NCBI GenBank assembly: GCA_900554975.1
Contig: USJI01000001.1
Location: 1-28,547 of the forward strand
Origin: an uncultured Ruminococcus sp.
Lineage (GTDB): Bacteria; Bacillota; Clostridia; Oscillospirales; Ruminococcaceae
Reading direction: 5' to 3'
Length of the DNA: 28,547 bases
Part shown: positions 7,216-17,491 of the stretch, one piece after another
Position numbering within the stretch: the first letter of the stretch is position 1
Layout: each line of letters starts with the position of its first letter
Notes under the pieces: generated by a model
Seen by the model: the letters and a program-made list of their open reading frames with translations, nothing else
Told to the model about the DNA's origin: nothing
Databases searched by the model: none
Translations under genes and position numbers: made by a program

Positions 7216-8706
7216 TTATTCTCCATTCTGCTGAGAGTCCGGTTTTACAGGAATCTCATTTGAACTGTTTTCTTTTTCAGGTATGTATACCGGGAATGTA
7301 AGAGTGAATTCCGTATAATTATCCGAACTTTCAAGGGTGATTGTTCCGTTATGGAATATAACGAATTTACGGACTATTGAAAGGCCCAGACCAACTCCGG
7401 AAGTGTCGATACCTCTTGAAAAGTCAGTTTTATAGAATCTGTCGAATATTCTCGGAATATCCATTGCAGGAATTCCCTTGCCTGAGTTCCCGAATTTTAT
7501 ACATATGTTGTTTTCATCGGAATATGTTTTCAGAACGATTTTTCCGCCCTCATCAACAAATTTTACAGCATTGTCAACAAGATTGTAAACAATCTGATGA
7601 AGTATATCCCTGTCGCCGTACATAATTGTTTTTTCGCTGTCCACGCCGTAAACACTGACGTTTTTGTCCTCTATTTCCTTTTCATACATGAGGAGTGTTT
7701 CAACAAAAAGTGCGGTAAGGTTTACGGTTTTCCCGACAAGCTTCATTTCCCCTGATTCTATTCCGGAAATTTTCATCATAGTTTTAACAAGGTTGGTAAG
7801 TCTTTCCGTCTGTGTAGCTGTTCTTGTAAGATATTTTCTTGTTTCATTTTTAGGAATAGTTCCGTCAAGTATTCCCTGGATAAATCCCTTGATAATTGTA
7901 AGCGGGGTTTTTATCTCATGGGATATGTTCGACATGAATTCGAGTCTTTTGTGGGTATCCTGAGAGATTATTGAAACAAGTTTGTTTATAATAACCGTTA
8001 CAGGTTTTATTTCGGTGTCGTCAGTTTCAGGAAGATTTATTTTATAGCTGGTATCCTGTATAAATTTTTCACTTTCTTTTATTATCTGATTCTGGAGAAC
8101 ATATTTGTGGTATTTTGTCATATAGAGTGTTACAGCAAGCAGGATGATCGTTATTCCGAGTACTACGGCAAGGAGCGTTCCGACACGGGTGGTTGAAGTA
8201 TAAAGCGGGTCTGCTGACCTTATTGAAACAAACTGGACATATCCGCTTTCAGTCAGGGATGTAGGGAGCTTCAGGCTGTAAACTATTGTTTTGCTGTTTA
8301 TTATGTTGAATTTATTGGTTTTTTTCAGCGTTGATATTGCTTCCGGACTGTATTTTTTGTAAACTTCCTCCGAACTTATCAGTATATTTCCGGTGTTTCT
8401 GTCGAGGATATAGTAATTTGTATTATAAATTCTTGCATTTATGTCAAGATACTGCTTGAAAACATTTTCGGCAGTATCAATATTCCCGTAATGGTTCATA
8501 TTTTCCTCAAAACAGGAAACAATATACTTTGCAGTTGTTTTCATTTCACGATGCTCGGCTTCCTGAAGGTAGTAAACCGCACACGAATAAATTGCATATC
8601 CGGTAATTATTGCCCCGAGGCTTAAAACAGCAAGGGAATGTGCAAACTGCCTGTAAATGAACATAGGAACCTTGAAAATTTTCAGCTTTTTAAATCTGCT
8701 CTTCAT
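7216..8706 (-). CDS. sensor histidine kinase of the OmpR-type two-component system
   Basis: This 496-aa membrane kinase has two transmembrane helices (about 25-47 and 175-196) enclosing a ~130-residue extracellular sensor region. A HisKA domain follows with the phosphoacceptor His263 in SNISHEIKTPL. The HATPase domain has an N-box (NLVDNAVKF, 375-383) and a G-box (GVGLGLS, 437-443). No clear HAMP domain is recognisable after TM2. I chose the ATG at 8706, which overlaps the response-regulator gene by 17 bp. A longer frame from a TTG at 8727 has its G-rich stretch too close to serve as SD. It should phosphorylate the adjacent regulator. The signal is unknown, but the linkage to HtrA suggests envelope or secretion stress. 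Confidence 0.95.
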   Translation of the reverse strand: MKSRFKKLKIFKVPMFIYRQFAHSLAVLSLGAIITGYAIYSCAVYYLQEAEHREMKTTAKYIVSCFEENMNHYGNIDTAENVFKQYLDINARIYNTNYYILDRNTGNILISSEEVYKKYSPEAISTLKKTNKFNIINSKTIVYSLKLPTSLTESGYVQFVSIRSADPLYTSTTRVGTLLAVVLGITIILLAVTLYMTKYHKYVLQNQIIKESEKFIQDTSYKINLPETDDTEIKPVTVIINKLVSIISQDTHKRLEFMSNISHEIKTPLTIIKGFIQGILDGTIPKNETRKYLTRTATQTERLTNLVKTMMKISGIESGEMKLVGKTVNLTALFVETLLMYEKEIEDKNVSVYGVDSEKTIMYGDRDILHQIVYNLVDNAVKFVDEGGKIVLKTYSDENNICIKFGNSGKGIPAMDIPRIFDRFYKTDFSRGIDTSGVGLGLSIVRKFVIFHNGTITLESSDNYTEFTLTFPVYIPEKENSSNEIPVKPDSQQNGE

Positions 8707-9391
8707 CACATTCAAATTTATAACCAACTCCCCAGACTGTTTTTAGTGTCCATTTGTCAGAAACACCTTCAAGCTTTGCACGGAGTCTTTTTATGTGAAC
8801 GTCTATTGTACGGGAATCACCATAATATTCAAATCCCCAGACCTCATCAAGAAGCTGATCCCTCGTGTAAACTCTGTTCGGGTTTGAAGCAAGAAAGAAC
8901 AGTAGCTCAAGCTCTTTAGGCGGTGTGTCCACAACCTTTCCCTTTACTTTAAGGACATATCTTGAAAGATTGATATGAAGGTTGTCGTAGAAAAGTTCCT
9001 TGTTGTCATTTCCAGACGGCATAAGGCTTGTTCTTCTTGTAACTGCCTTTATTCTCGCAAGTACTTCCTTTGTATCAAAAGGCTTTACTATATAGTCATC
9101 TGCACCGAGTTCCAGACCGAGCACCTTGTCGAAAACTTCACCCTTTGCTGTAAGGATAAGAATAGGAACAGGGCTGACTTTTCTTATTTCCCTGCAAATC
9201 TGCCAGCCGTCCATACCAGGGAGCATTATATCAAGCAGAACAATGTTCGGATTCAGTGCATTGAATTTTACCATTGCTTCTTCGCCGTTGTACGATATTA
9301 TAGTACTGTACCCTTCTTTTTCGAGGTATATTCTCAGCAGATCGCAGATGTTTTTGTCGTCATCAACGATCAATATTTTGTCTACTGACAT
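8690..9391 (-). CDS. OmpR/PhoB-family response regulator
   Basis: This 233-aa regulator has an N-terminal receiver domain with acidic residues in IVDDD, the phosphoacceptor Asp54 (VLLDIMLPGMDGW), Thr81 and Lys103 (VKPF). The C-terminal winged-helix DNA-binding domain (about 130-230) carries PPKELELLFFLASNPNRVYTR and the recognition helix region SRTIDVHIKRLR. It is the first gene of the RR–HK–htrA operon, with its promoter at 9459-9487, and its 3' end overlaps the kinase gene. It likely controls its own operon. PhoP, CssR or WalR-like names would all be guesses, so no symbol is given. Confidence 0.96.
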   Translation of the reverse strand: MSVDKILIVDDDKNICDLLRIYLEKEGYSTIISYNGEEAMVKFNALNPNIVLLDIMLPGMDGWQICREIRKVSPVPILILTAKGEVFDKVLGLELGADDYIVKPFDTKEVLARIKAVTRRTSLMPSGNDNKELFYDNLHINLSRYVLKVKGKVVDTPPKELELLFFLASNPNRVYTRDQLLDEVWGFEYYGDSRTIDVHIKRLRAKLEGVSDKWTLKTVWGVGYKFECDEEQI

Positions 9392-9458
9392 ATTAAATCA
9401 CCTTATTTTTATAAACATTTATTTATCTGTCACCGGAAAGATAAATCTACTTATTTTA

Positions 9459-9487
9459 ATATTATCAAATTACGAAAAAAATGTCAA
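9459..9487 (-). promoter_or_regulatory. sigma-A-type promoter of the RR–HK–htrA operon
   Basis: On the minus strand there is a perfect TTGACA (9482-9487), a 17-bp spacer with a T-run, then TAATAT (9459-9464), about 70 bp before the regulator ATG. An AAGGTGA SD follows near the start codon. Confidence 0.7.
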
Positions 9488-9618
9488 TACAAATCGGTTT
9501 TTAATCTGTTAAAAAGTTTATAATTTTTAATATTTGTAACTTTTCCATATGATTCTGCTTTTTACTTATCTTATTATTAGTCACGTCTACAATTTTTTTG
9601 AATATTCTCAAAATACCC

Positions 9619-9646
9619 TTGATTTTTTATGGAAAGTTGGTAAAAT
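9619..9646 (+). promoter_or_regulatory. sigma-A-type promoter of groES–groEL
   Basis: TTGATT (9619-9624) and TAAAAT (9641-9646) are separated by 16 bp, placing the start of transcription at the beginning of the CIRCE operator. That is the classic arrangement for HrcA repression. Confidence 0.7.
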
Positions 9647-9651
9647 AGTAA

Positions 9652-9678
9652 TTAGCACTCGGGGAGTTTGAGTGCTAA
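9652..9678 (+). promoter_or_regulatory. CIRCE operator (HrcA binding site)
   Basis: A perfect CIRCE: TTAGCACTC, a 9-bp spacer, GAGTGCTAA. In Firmicutes this inverted repeat binds the HrcA repressor and gives heat-inducible groESL expression. It overlaps the predicted transcription start and lies 55 bp before the groES ATG, so it is also in the 5' untranslated mRNA. Confidence 0.97.
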
Positions 9679-9712
9679 CAAAATTAAAAATGACTATTTT
9701 AAAAGTTAATAA

Positions 9713-10018
<306 letters not shown>

Positions 10019-10037
10019 GATATCAGATTAACAGTAA

Positions 10038-11681
<1,644 letters not shown>

Positions 11682-11713
11682 TCCCGTAATTTCAAAAGCA
11701 AAAGATCGTTATT

Positions 11714-11746
11714 ATCCGGCAGTTTTCATGACTGCCGGATTTTTTA
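11714..11746 (+). terminator. Rho-independent terminator of groES–groEL
   Basis: A 10-bp perfect stem (ATCCGGCAGT at 11714-11723 and its complement at 11731-11740) with a 7-nt loop is followed by a T-run. Confidence 0.92.
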
Positions 11747-11776
11747 TGCCCAGAAGATTCTGCATGAATATTTTAT

Positions 11777-11805
11777 TTGACTTTAAATGTAAAATGGTTT
11801 ATAAT
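11777..11805 (+). promoter_or_regulatory. strong sigma-A-type promoter before the tepA–ispH gene run
   Basis: TTGACT (11777-11782), a 17-bp spacer and a consensus TATAAT (11800-11805) lie about 70 bp before the TepA-like gene and just after the groEL terminator. It is one of the best promoter matches in the window and probably drives the following tightly spaced genes. Confidence 0.8.
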
Positions 11806-11877
11806 AAAATTAAGTGTATAAATCCGCTGTTTGTGAAAATAATAGAAATATTATCTGAATGAAAGGCGGCGGACATC

Positions 11878-12645
11878 ATGAATACACAGGATTTTGAAAA
11901 TGATGAAAAAGAAAAGGACGATAAGAGTCAGACGGACGAAGATCTTGACAGGGCAGAGCTTATTGAAAAGACAGGACAGGTAATATCCCACAACGCAAAG
12001 CACCTTATTCATTGCCTTACAATTATCGGTCAGGTGGAGGGACATTATGTTCTTCCGTCACAGAACAAGACAACCAAGTATGAACATATAATTCCGGCTC
12101 TTGTGGCGATTGAACAGGACAGGAGCATTGAGGGGCTTGTGATAATTCTGAATACGGTTGGTGGAGATGTTGAAGCGGGGCTTGCCATTGCGGAACTTAT
12201 TGCAGGTATGAAAACACCGACAGTCTCAATTGTTGTCGGCGGAGGACACTCAATCGGTGTACCGCTTGCAGTGAGTGCAAAGCACTCCTTTATTGTTCCG
12301 TCGGCGACCATGACTATTCACCCGGTAAGAATGAACGGGCTTGTTCTGGGTGTTCCACAGACGCTTTCCTATTTTGACAGGATGCAGGACAGGATAGTGA
12401 ACTTTGTGACTGCGAACAGCAGTATTTCAGAGGAAGATTTCAGAAATCTCATGCTTAAAACCGGTGAACTTGCCATGGATATGGGAACTGTTGTGGACGG
12501 TGAAAAGGCGGTTGAACTGGGACTGATTGACAGTCTGGGCGGTCTGAGTGATGCTATCGAGTGTCTTTATGAACTGATAGAAAGCTCCGGCGAAAAATAT
12601 CCGGACAGCGGCGAAAATGACACGACAGGCGGTAACTGGAAATGA
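11878..12645 (+). CDS. ClpP-fold serine protease-like protein, TepA (translocation-enhancing) type
   Basis: This 255-aa protein belongs to the ClpP/crotonase-fold TepA group. It has an acidic N-terminal tail (1-40), then [28 protein letters not shown] with the putative catalytic Ser125, and TMTIHPV with His148. The Asp of the ClpP triad is not obvious by eye. Bacillus TepA is implicated in protein secretion and signal-peptide handling, and the exact substrate here is unknown. The ATG has an AAGGCGG-type SD. The start of the YlzJ-like gene overlaps its stop (ATGA), and FtsK/SpoIIIE lies further downstream, as in the Bacillus tepA–ylzJ–spoIIIE order. Ordinary ClpP is less likely because of the N-terminal tail and GGGHS context. 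Confidence 0.87.
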   Translation: MNTQDFENDEKEKDDKSQTDEDLDRAELIEKTGQVISHNAKHLIHCLTIIGQVEGHYVLPSQNKTTKYEHIIPALVAIEQDRSIEGLVIILNTVGGDVEAGLAIAELIAGMKTPTVSIVVGGGHSIGVPLAVSAKHSFIVPSATMTIHPVRMNGLVLGVPQTLSYFDRMQDRIVNFVTANSSISEEDFRNLMLKTGELAMDMGTVVDGEKAVELGLIDSLGGLSDAIECLYELIESSGEKYPDSGENDTTGGNWK

Positions 12646-12797
12646 TACTTTATACTGTTATCAGTCCTGCTGATATTTTTTATGACTTTTCAAAACAGGA
12701 AGACAAAAAGAAAACAACACAGCAGATATGCACAACAGACCCGTTTGCATATCTTGATGACGCTTATACAAAGGCGGTCAGCAATCTGCGGAAATGA
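12642..12797 (+). CDS. YlzJ-like small protein
   Basis: A 51-aa protein beginning [13 protein letters not shown], which fits the conserved N-terminus of YlzJ-like proteins, and containing [13 protein letters not shown]. Function is unknown. Its ATG overlaps the TepA-like gene's stop codon by 4 bp (ATGA), so it is translationally coupled. Its position between tepA and ftsK/spoIIIE matches Bacillus ylzJ, except that uppP intervenes here. Recognition rests on position and the first ~8 residues, since the rest is divergent. Confidence 0.72.
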   Translation: MILYTVISPADIFYDFSKQEDKKKTTQQICTTDPFAYLDDAYTKAVSNLRK

Positions 12798-12838
12798 TTT
12801 TCCGCATACATAAAAAATAAACATAAATGGAGGACAAC

Positions 12839-13714
12839 ATGAGTATTTTAGAGGCTATTATTCAGGGAATAATTCAGGGACTTACTGAATTCCTTCCGGT
12901 TTCAAGTTCGGGACATCTTTCGCTTTATCAGCATTTTACGGGAAACAGCGGTGAGGGAGCATTGCTATTTTCAGCGATACTTCATCTGGGAACGCTTGTT
13001 GCGGTTTTCGTGGCGTTCAGAAAGACCATATGGGAAATGTTAAAGGAACTTGTCTTTATGGTTCATGATATTTTTACAGGAAAATTCAAATGGAGTGAAA
13101 TGAACGGGCCGAGACGTGCAATAATAATGATGATAATATCACTTCTTATGCTTATTCCTTTTTACATATTCAAAGACTTTTTTGCCGGCATTTCAGAGGA
13201 CAGCGACATTTCAATCGAAGGTCTTTGCTTCCTCTATACATCTGTTATACTTTTTATATCGGACAGATGCGTCAAGGGAAGCAAAAAGTTTGAGAACATA
13301 ACAGTGAAGGACGGTGTTATTGTCGGAATTTTTCAGGGAATAGCCCTCCTTCCGGGCGTTTCACGTTCAGGTTCTACAATAGCAAGCGGATTGTTCAGAG
13401 GATTTGAAAGAGAAACTGCTGTTCAGTATTCATTCATTCTTGGTATTCCGACTATCCTTGCAGGCTGTCTGCTTGAGATAAAGGATGCGGCTGATGCAAA
13501 CGCACTGACAGTTGAACCTCTGAATTTCATTGTCGGATTCGTTATTGCGGCGGTTGTTGGTGTATGTGCCATCAAGATGGTAAACTGGCTTGTAAAGTCA
13601 GATAAGTTCAAGATATTCGCAATCTATACATTTATACTTGGTCTTGTGGTTCTGGGAATCGGCGTGTTTGAACACATTGTCGGCATGAACCTCATAGACT
13701 ACCTGAAGAAATAA
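12839..13714 (+). CDS. uppP: undecaprenyl-diphosphatase UppP/BacA
   Basis: This 291-aa polytopic membrane enzyme dephosphorylates undecaprenyl diphosphate, recycling the lipid carrier for peptidoglycan and wall polymers, and can confer bacitracin tolerance. Family motifs are GLTEFLPVSSSGH (14-26) and PGVSRSGST (172-180), with about eight hydrophobic segments. I start at the ATG at 12839. The upstream ATG at 12827 overlaps the GGAGG that serves as SD for 12839. It follows the YlzJ-like gene by 41 bp and precedes ftsK by 29 bp. Confidence 0.96.
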   Translation: MSILEAIIQGIIQGLTEFLPVSSSGHLSLYQHFTGNSGEGALLFSAILHLGTLVAVFVAFRKTIWEMLKELVFMVHDIFTGKFKWSEMNGPRRAIIMMIISLLMLIPFYIFKDFFAGISEDSDISIEGLCFLYTSVILFISDRCVKGSKKFENITVKDGVIVGIFQGIALLPGVSRSGSTIASGLFRGFERETAVQYSFILGIPTILAGCLLEIKDAADANALTVEPLNFIVGFVIAAVVGVCAIKMVNWLVKSDKFKIFAIYTFILGLVVLGIGVFEHIVGMNLIDYLKK

Positions 13715-13743
13715 GGGAATGGACACGAAAGGACAATATACAA

Positions 13744-16320
13744 GTGGCGGAAAGTAAAAAAAGAGGCGGTTCTGCCAAAGCAAAATCCGGAGGAGCCAAG
13801 AAGTCCGCAGGTACAAAGAAAGCCGCTCCGAAAGCACAGGCGGCAAAGTCACAGCCGGTAAAAGACCCCATAAACCAGTTCTGGTCAGTTATTCTGTTTG
13901 CAGCAGGAATACTTATATTTCTGTTCACGGTCATTGAGGGGAGCAGCGGCTGGCAGTTTATACACAATCTTTTCAGGGGACTTTTCGGACTTTCTGTCTT
14001 TTTAGTCCCTGTTATACTGATTTATACAGCGATTCTTATCAGCATGGAAAGGTCTCAGCAGACTGTTGCCGGGAGAGCTATGTGGGGAATTGGGCTTACC
14101 CTTCTCGGCAGTTCGGTAGTTCAGATAATGTTTGCCGGAGCGGCAAGGGGAAATACATTTATTGAAAAATGTAAATATCTTTATGAAGCAGGTTCAAATC
14201 TGGAGGGCGGCGGACTTCTAAGTGCACTTATTGCATGGCCGCTTATAAAGTTTTTCGGCAATGTCGGGGCAAAAATAATAATCTGTGTTCTGCTGTTTAT
14301 CTTTATAATGCTTCTGTCAAATCTTACGCTTTTTCAGTTTTTCGGATTGTTTTACAAGCCTTTTGTAAGAATGTATCATTCACTTCAGCGGATAAGGGAA
14401 GAAAATCATATACTTGATTCATACGAGGAATGGGAATATGATGAGGAGCAGGAGGCTATCTCTCTTGCCAATTCCGGAGGGAATGAACAGGACGTAGTGC
14501 CGGAAGATGACAGCTTTGATTTTGACGTTCCGGTGTCGGAAGACGAGGAACTTTCTGTTCCGGATTTTGACCCGCCTGAGATTGAGGGAAATACAGGTTC
14601 AGCGATAGATATTCCGATAGACGGAGTTCTGCCGCAGATTCAAAGTACCGCAAAGACGGCAGAAAAAGCACAGCCTGAGCAGAACAAACCTGACAAAAGG
14701 GCTGACGTAAATGAACTTGACGCACTGGTTGAACAGGCGGTAGTCGGCGGAGATAAGGAAAAAGCTCCTGAAACATTTGCTGAAAAGGCGGCAAAGGCAG
14801 AGGAGAATGCTCCGCAGAAAACTGATATAAGACCTGCGGCGGCGAAGAAATATCTTCTTCCTCCGACTGACCTGCTGACCAGAGGCGAAACAAAGGCAAA
14901 TGATCCTGCGGCGGCAACCGAACTTAAAGACAAGGCGGATACTCTTATCGGAACCCTTAAAAGTTTCGGCGTTACTGCAAGAATTGTTGCGATACAGCGT
15001 GGCCCGAGGGTTACCAGATATGAAATACAGCCGGCGGCAGGAGTAAAAGTTTCAAAGATAACAAATCTTTCGGACGATATTGCTCTGAATCTTGCGGCGG
15101 CAGGCGTGCGTATAGAAGCACCTATTCCGGGCAAGGCGGCTATCGGTATAGAGATACCGAATATCAATCAGGACGTAGTTCCTATCCGTGATATAATTGA
15201 AAGCAAAGAGTTCCGTACAGCAAAGAGCAAGCTTGCGTTCGCTGTCGGAAAGGATATAGCCGGAAATATTATTATAGGTGATGTGGCTAAAATGCCGCAT
15301 ATGATAATTGCGGGAACGACAGGTTCAGGTAAATCCGTCTGTACCAATTCCATTATTATGAGCATACTTTACCGTGCAACTCCTGAAGAAGTAAAGCTTA
15401 TTCTTATCGACCCGAAAATGGTTGAATTTACAACATACAATGGTATACCGCATCTTCTGATTCCTGTTGTTACAGACCCTCGTCAGGCGGCAGGTGCACT
15501 CAACTGGGGTGTTCAGGAAATGCTGAGGAGATACAAGCTTTTTGCTGATAATAATGTAAGAGATCTGGGCGGATACAATGAAATGGCGGCGGCAAAGAAT
15601 ATTGAAAAGCTTCCACAGATTGTTATTGCAATTGATGAATTTTCAGACCTTATGATGGCGGCATCAAAGGAAGTTGAGGACGCTGTCTGTCGTCTTGCAC
15701 AGATGGCGAGAGCCGCAGGAATGCATCTTATTATTGCTACACAGCGTCCGACCACAGATGTTATCACAGGTCTTATCAAGGCAAATATCCCGAGCCGTAT
15801 TGCACTTACGGTTCAGTCACAGGTGGATTCAAGAACTATCCTTGACACACAGGGTGCGGAAAAACTTCTGGGATATGGCGATATGCTCTATTATCCGAAC
15901 GGTATGCAGAAACCACTCAGAGTTCAGGGCTGTTTCTGTTCCACAAAGGAAGTAGAATCAATTGTCGGATTCATCAAGAATGAATCTGATTCGGAATACA
16001 ACAGCGAAATAATCGAGGCTGTTGAACAGAGTATGCCTGCTGAAAAGGGAGAGAGAACTTCTGATTCAGCTGAACCTGTCGGTGATGGCGACGATATTCT
16101 CATCGAAAAGGCGATTGACATTGTTGTTGAAATGGGACAGGCGTCCACCTCATCGCTTCAGCGTAAGCTTAAACTGGGTTACGCAAGGGCTGCAAGAATT
16201 ATTGACGAACTGGAGAACATGGGTGTTGTAGGCCCTTATGAGGGTGCAAAACCGAGAAAGGTTCTTATGTCAAAACAGCAGTGGTCAGAAAGACGAATGA
16301 GAAAAAGCGTTCAGGAATAA
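13744..16320 (+). CDS. FtsK/SpoIIIE-family DNA translocase
   Basis: This 858-aa septal DNA pump moves chromosome termini through the division or sporulation septum. It has a basic Lys/Ala-rich N-terminal tail (1-40), several membrane helices (about 47-64, 83-100, 112-130, 175-197) and an acidic/Pro/Ala-rich linker (about 225-370). The motor follows, with Walker A GTTGSGKS (524-531) and Walker B IVIAIDEF (626-633), then the C-terminal winged-helix gamma domain (about 790-850; ASTSSLQRKLKLGYARAARI) that reads polar DNA signals. The start is a GTG at 13744 behind a GAAAGGA SD; no other start precedes the first helix. Whether it acts as FtsK or SpoIIIE cannot be told from sequence, although the TepA–YlzJ neighbourhood recalls spoIIIE. 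Confidence 0.96.
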   Translation: MAESKKRGGSAKAKSGGAKKSAGTKKAAPKAQAAKSQPVKDPINQFWSVILFAAGILIFLFTVIEGSSGWQFIHNLFRGLFGLSVFLVPVILIYTAILISMERSQQTVAGRAMWGIGLTLLGSSVVQIMFAGAARGNTFIEKCKYLYEAGSNLEGGGLLSALIAWPLIKFFGNVGAKIIICVLLFIFIMLLSNLTLFQFFGLFYKPFVRMYHSLQRIREENHILDSYEEWEYDEEQEAISLANSGGNEQDVVPEDDSFDFDVPVSEDEELSVPDFDPPEIEGNTGSAIDIPIDGVLPQIQSTAKTAEKAQPEQNKPDKRADVNELDALVEQAVVGGDKEKAPETFAEKAAKAEENAPQKTDIRPAAAKKYLLPPTDLLTRGETKANDPAAATELKDKADTLIGTLKSFGVTARIVAIQRGPRVTRYEIQPAAGVKVSKITNLSDDIALNLAAAGVRIEAPIPGKAAIGIEIPNINQDVVPIRDIIESKEFRTAKSKLAFAVGKDIAGNIIIGDVAKMPHMIIAGTTGSGKSVCTNSIIMSILYRATPEEVKLILIDPKMVEFTTYNGIPHLLIPVVTDPRQAAGALNWGVQEMLRRYKLFADNNVRDLGGYNEMAAAKNIEKLPQIVIAIDEFSDLMMAASKEVEDAVCRLAQMARAAGMHLIIATQRPTTDVITGLIKANIPSRIALTVQSQVDSRTILDTQGAEKLLGYGDMLYYPNGMQKPLRVQGCFCSTKEVESIVGFIKNESDSEYNSEIIEAVEQSMPAEKGERTSDSAEPVGDGDDILIEKAIDIVVEMGQASTSSLQRKLKLGYARAARIIDELENMGVVGPYEGAKPRKVLMSKQQWSERRMRKSVQE

Positions 16321-16343
16321 TTTAAAATGGAGAATATTTAAAA

Positions 16344-17282
16344 ATGGCAAAGCGGAAAAACAAAAAACAGTCAGGATTTCTGGCGAAACTCGGAGCAATT
16401 GCCGTTATACTTGCGGTCGGGGTATTTGCGGCGGATTATCTTGATATTTTCACGATTGATGACTGGAAGGAACTGCTTGATTTAAAAACAGTCAGTACTG
16501 CCGAAGGGGAAGCGGAGATTCACTTCATAGATGTAGGTCAGGGTGACTGTTCTCTTGTTATATCCGAGGGAAAGACACTTCTTATAGATACAGGTGAAAA
16601 GGAATATGCACAGGATGTCTGTGACTATCTTAAAGAGCATGACGTTGACAAGCTTGACTATATGCTTCTGACACACCCCCATTCAGACCATATGGGCGGT
16701 GCGTCATACATAGTGGATAATGTTGACATTGAGCATATCATAATTCCTAAGGTGCCGGACGATATGACACCGACAACCAAATTCTATGAAAAGTTCCTTA
16801 CAAGCGTTCAGAACAAGGGTCTGAAACTTACAGCCGCAGAGCCGGGTAAAACATATGAAATAGGCGAATGCAGTCTGGAGATTCTTTCTCCCGTAAAGGA
16901 CGATTACAGCAATCTGAACAATTTTTCTGCGGCGGCTGTGCTTACACATGGTAAACACAGATTCATGTTTACCGGAGATATTGAAAAGGAAGCTGAGCAG
17001 GATATCATAGACAGCGGAAGGCTTGAAAGTGCAGATGTTTTAAAGGTTGCACATCATGGAAGCAACACATCAAGTACGACAGATTTTCTTGATATAGTCA
17101 ATCCGGATTACGCTGTTATAATGTGCGGAGTTGACAACTCATATAAACATCCGCACAAGAAAATTGTTGAAAGACTGGCTGAATACTGCGACAACATATA
17201 CAGAACCGATATTGACGGAACAATAGTATTCACATCAGACCAGAATGATATCAAAGTGAAAACTGAAAATCAGGAGAAATAA
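16344..17282 (+). CDS. exported ComEC-like metallo-beta-lactamase-fold hydrolase
   Basis: This 312-aa protein has a basic N-terminus and a hydrophobic helix (about 12-30) that should anchor or export it, then an MBL-fold domain. Metal-binding motifs are THPHSDH (His111, His113, Asp115, His116), Asp212 (FTGDIE) and His237–His238 (VAHHGSN). The domain resembles the C-terminal catalytic domain of the competence protein ComEC (IHFIDVGQGDCSLV), but no ComEC channel is present. It likely acts outside the membrane on a phosphodiester or related substrate, which is unknown. The DUF3006 gene follows with no gap, a pairing seen often for this family. An SD (TGGAGAA) precedes the ATG. Confidence 0.85.
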   Translation: MAKRKNKKQSGFLAKLGAIAVILAVGVFAADYLDIFTIDDWKELLDLKTVSTAEGEAEIHFIDVGQGDCSLVISEGKTLLIDTGEKEYAQDVCDYLKEHDVDKLDYMLLTHPHSDHMGGASYIVDNVDIEHIIIPKVPDDMTPTTKFYEKFLTSVQNKGLKLTAAEPGKTYEIGECSLEILSPVKDDYSNLNNFSAAAVLTHGKHRFMFTGDIEKEAEQDIIDSGRLESADVLKVAHHGSNTSSTTDFLDIVNPDYAVIMCGVDNSYKHPHKKIVERLAEYCDNIYRTDIDGTIVFTSDQNDIKVKTENQEK

Positions 17283-17489
17283 ATGCTGATAATAGAAAGA
17301 TTTGAAGGAGAAACTGCCGTTATCGAAAATGATGATGAGCATATTGAGATAAGCCGTAAACTGCTTCCGCAGGACGCCAGTGAAGGCGATGTTATAGTAA
17401 AATGCGGAGACGGGTATTCAGTTGACAGGGAACAGACGGCGAAAAGACGTGAAAGAATACTGAAGCTGCAAAACAGCTTGTGGAGTTGA
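17283..17489 (+). CDS. DUF3006 domain protein
   Basis: A 68-aa acidic protein beginning MLIIERFEGETAVIEND, with LPQDASEGDVIV in the middle. That is the pattern of DUF3006 (a short beta-rich domain of unknown function). The ATG directly follows the stop of the MBL-fold gene (TAAATG), so translation is coupled and a joint function is likely. No signal peptide is seen, so it should be cytoplasmic. Confidence 0.8.
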   Translation: MLIIERFEGETAVIENDDEHIEISRKLLPQDASEGDVIVKCGDGYSVDREQTAKRRERILKLQNSLWS

Positions 17490-17491
17490 AA

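Noticed and set aside
12827..12838. Earlier ATG for uppP
   Set aside because: This ATG overlaps the GGAGG that serves as SD for the ATG at 12839, and no SD of its own is visible.
14640..15167. 175-codon open frame antisense to ftsK
   Set aside because: Ala/Ser-rich translation mirrors the Lys/Ala-rich linker of the FtsK gene; no promoter or SD seen.
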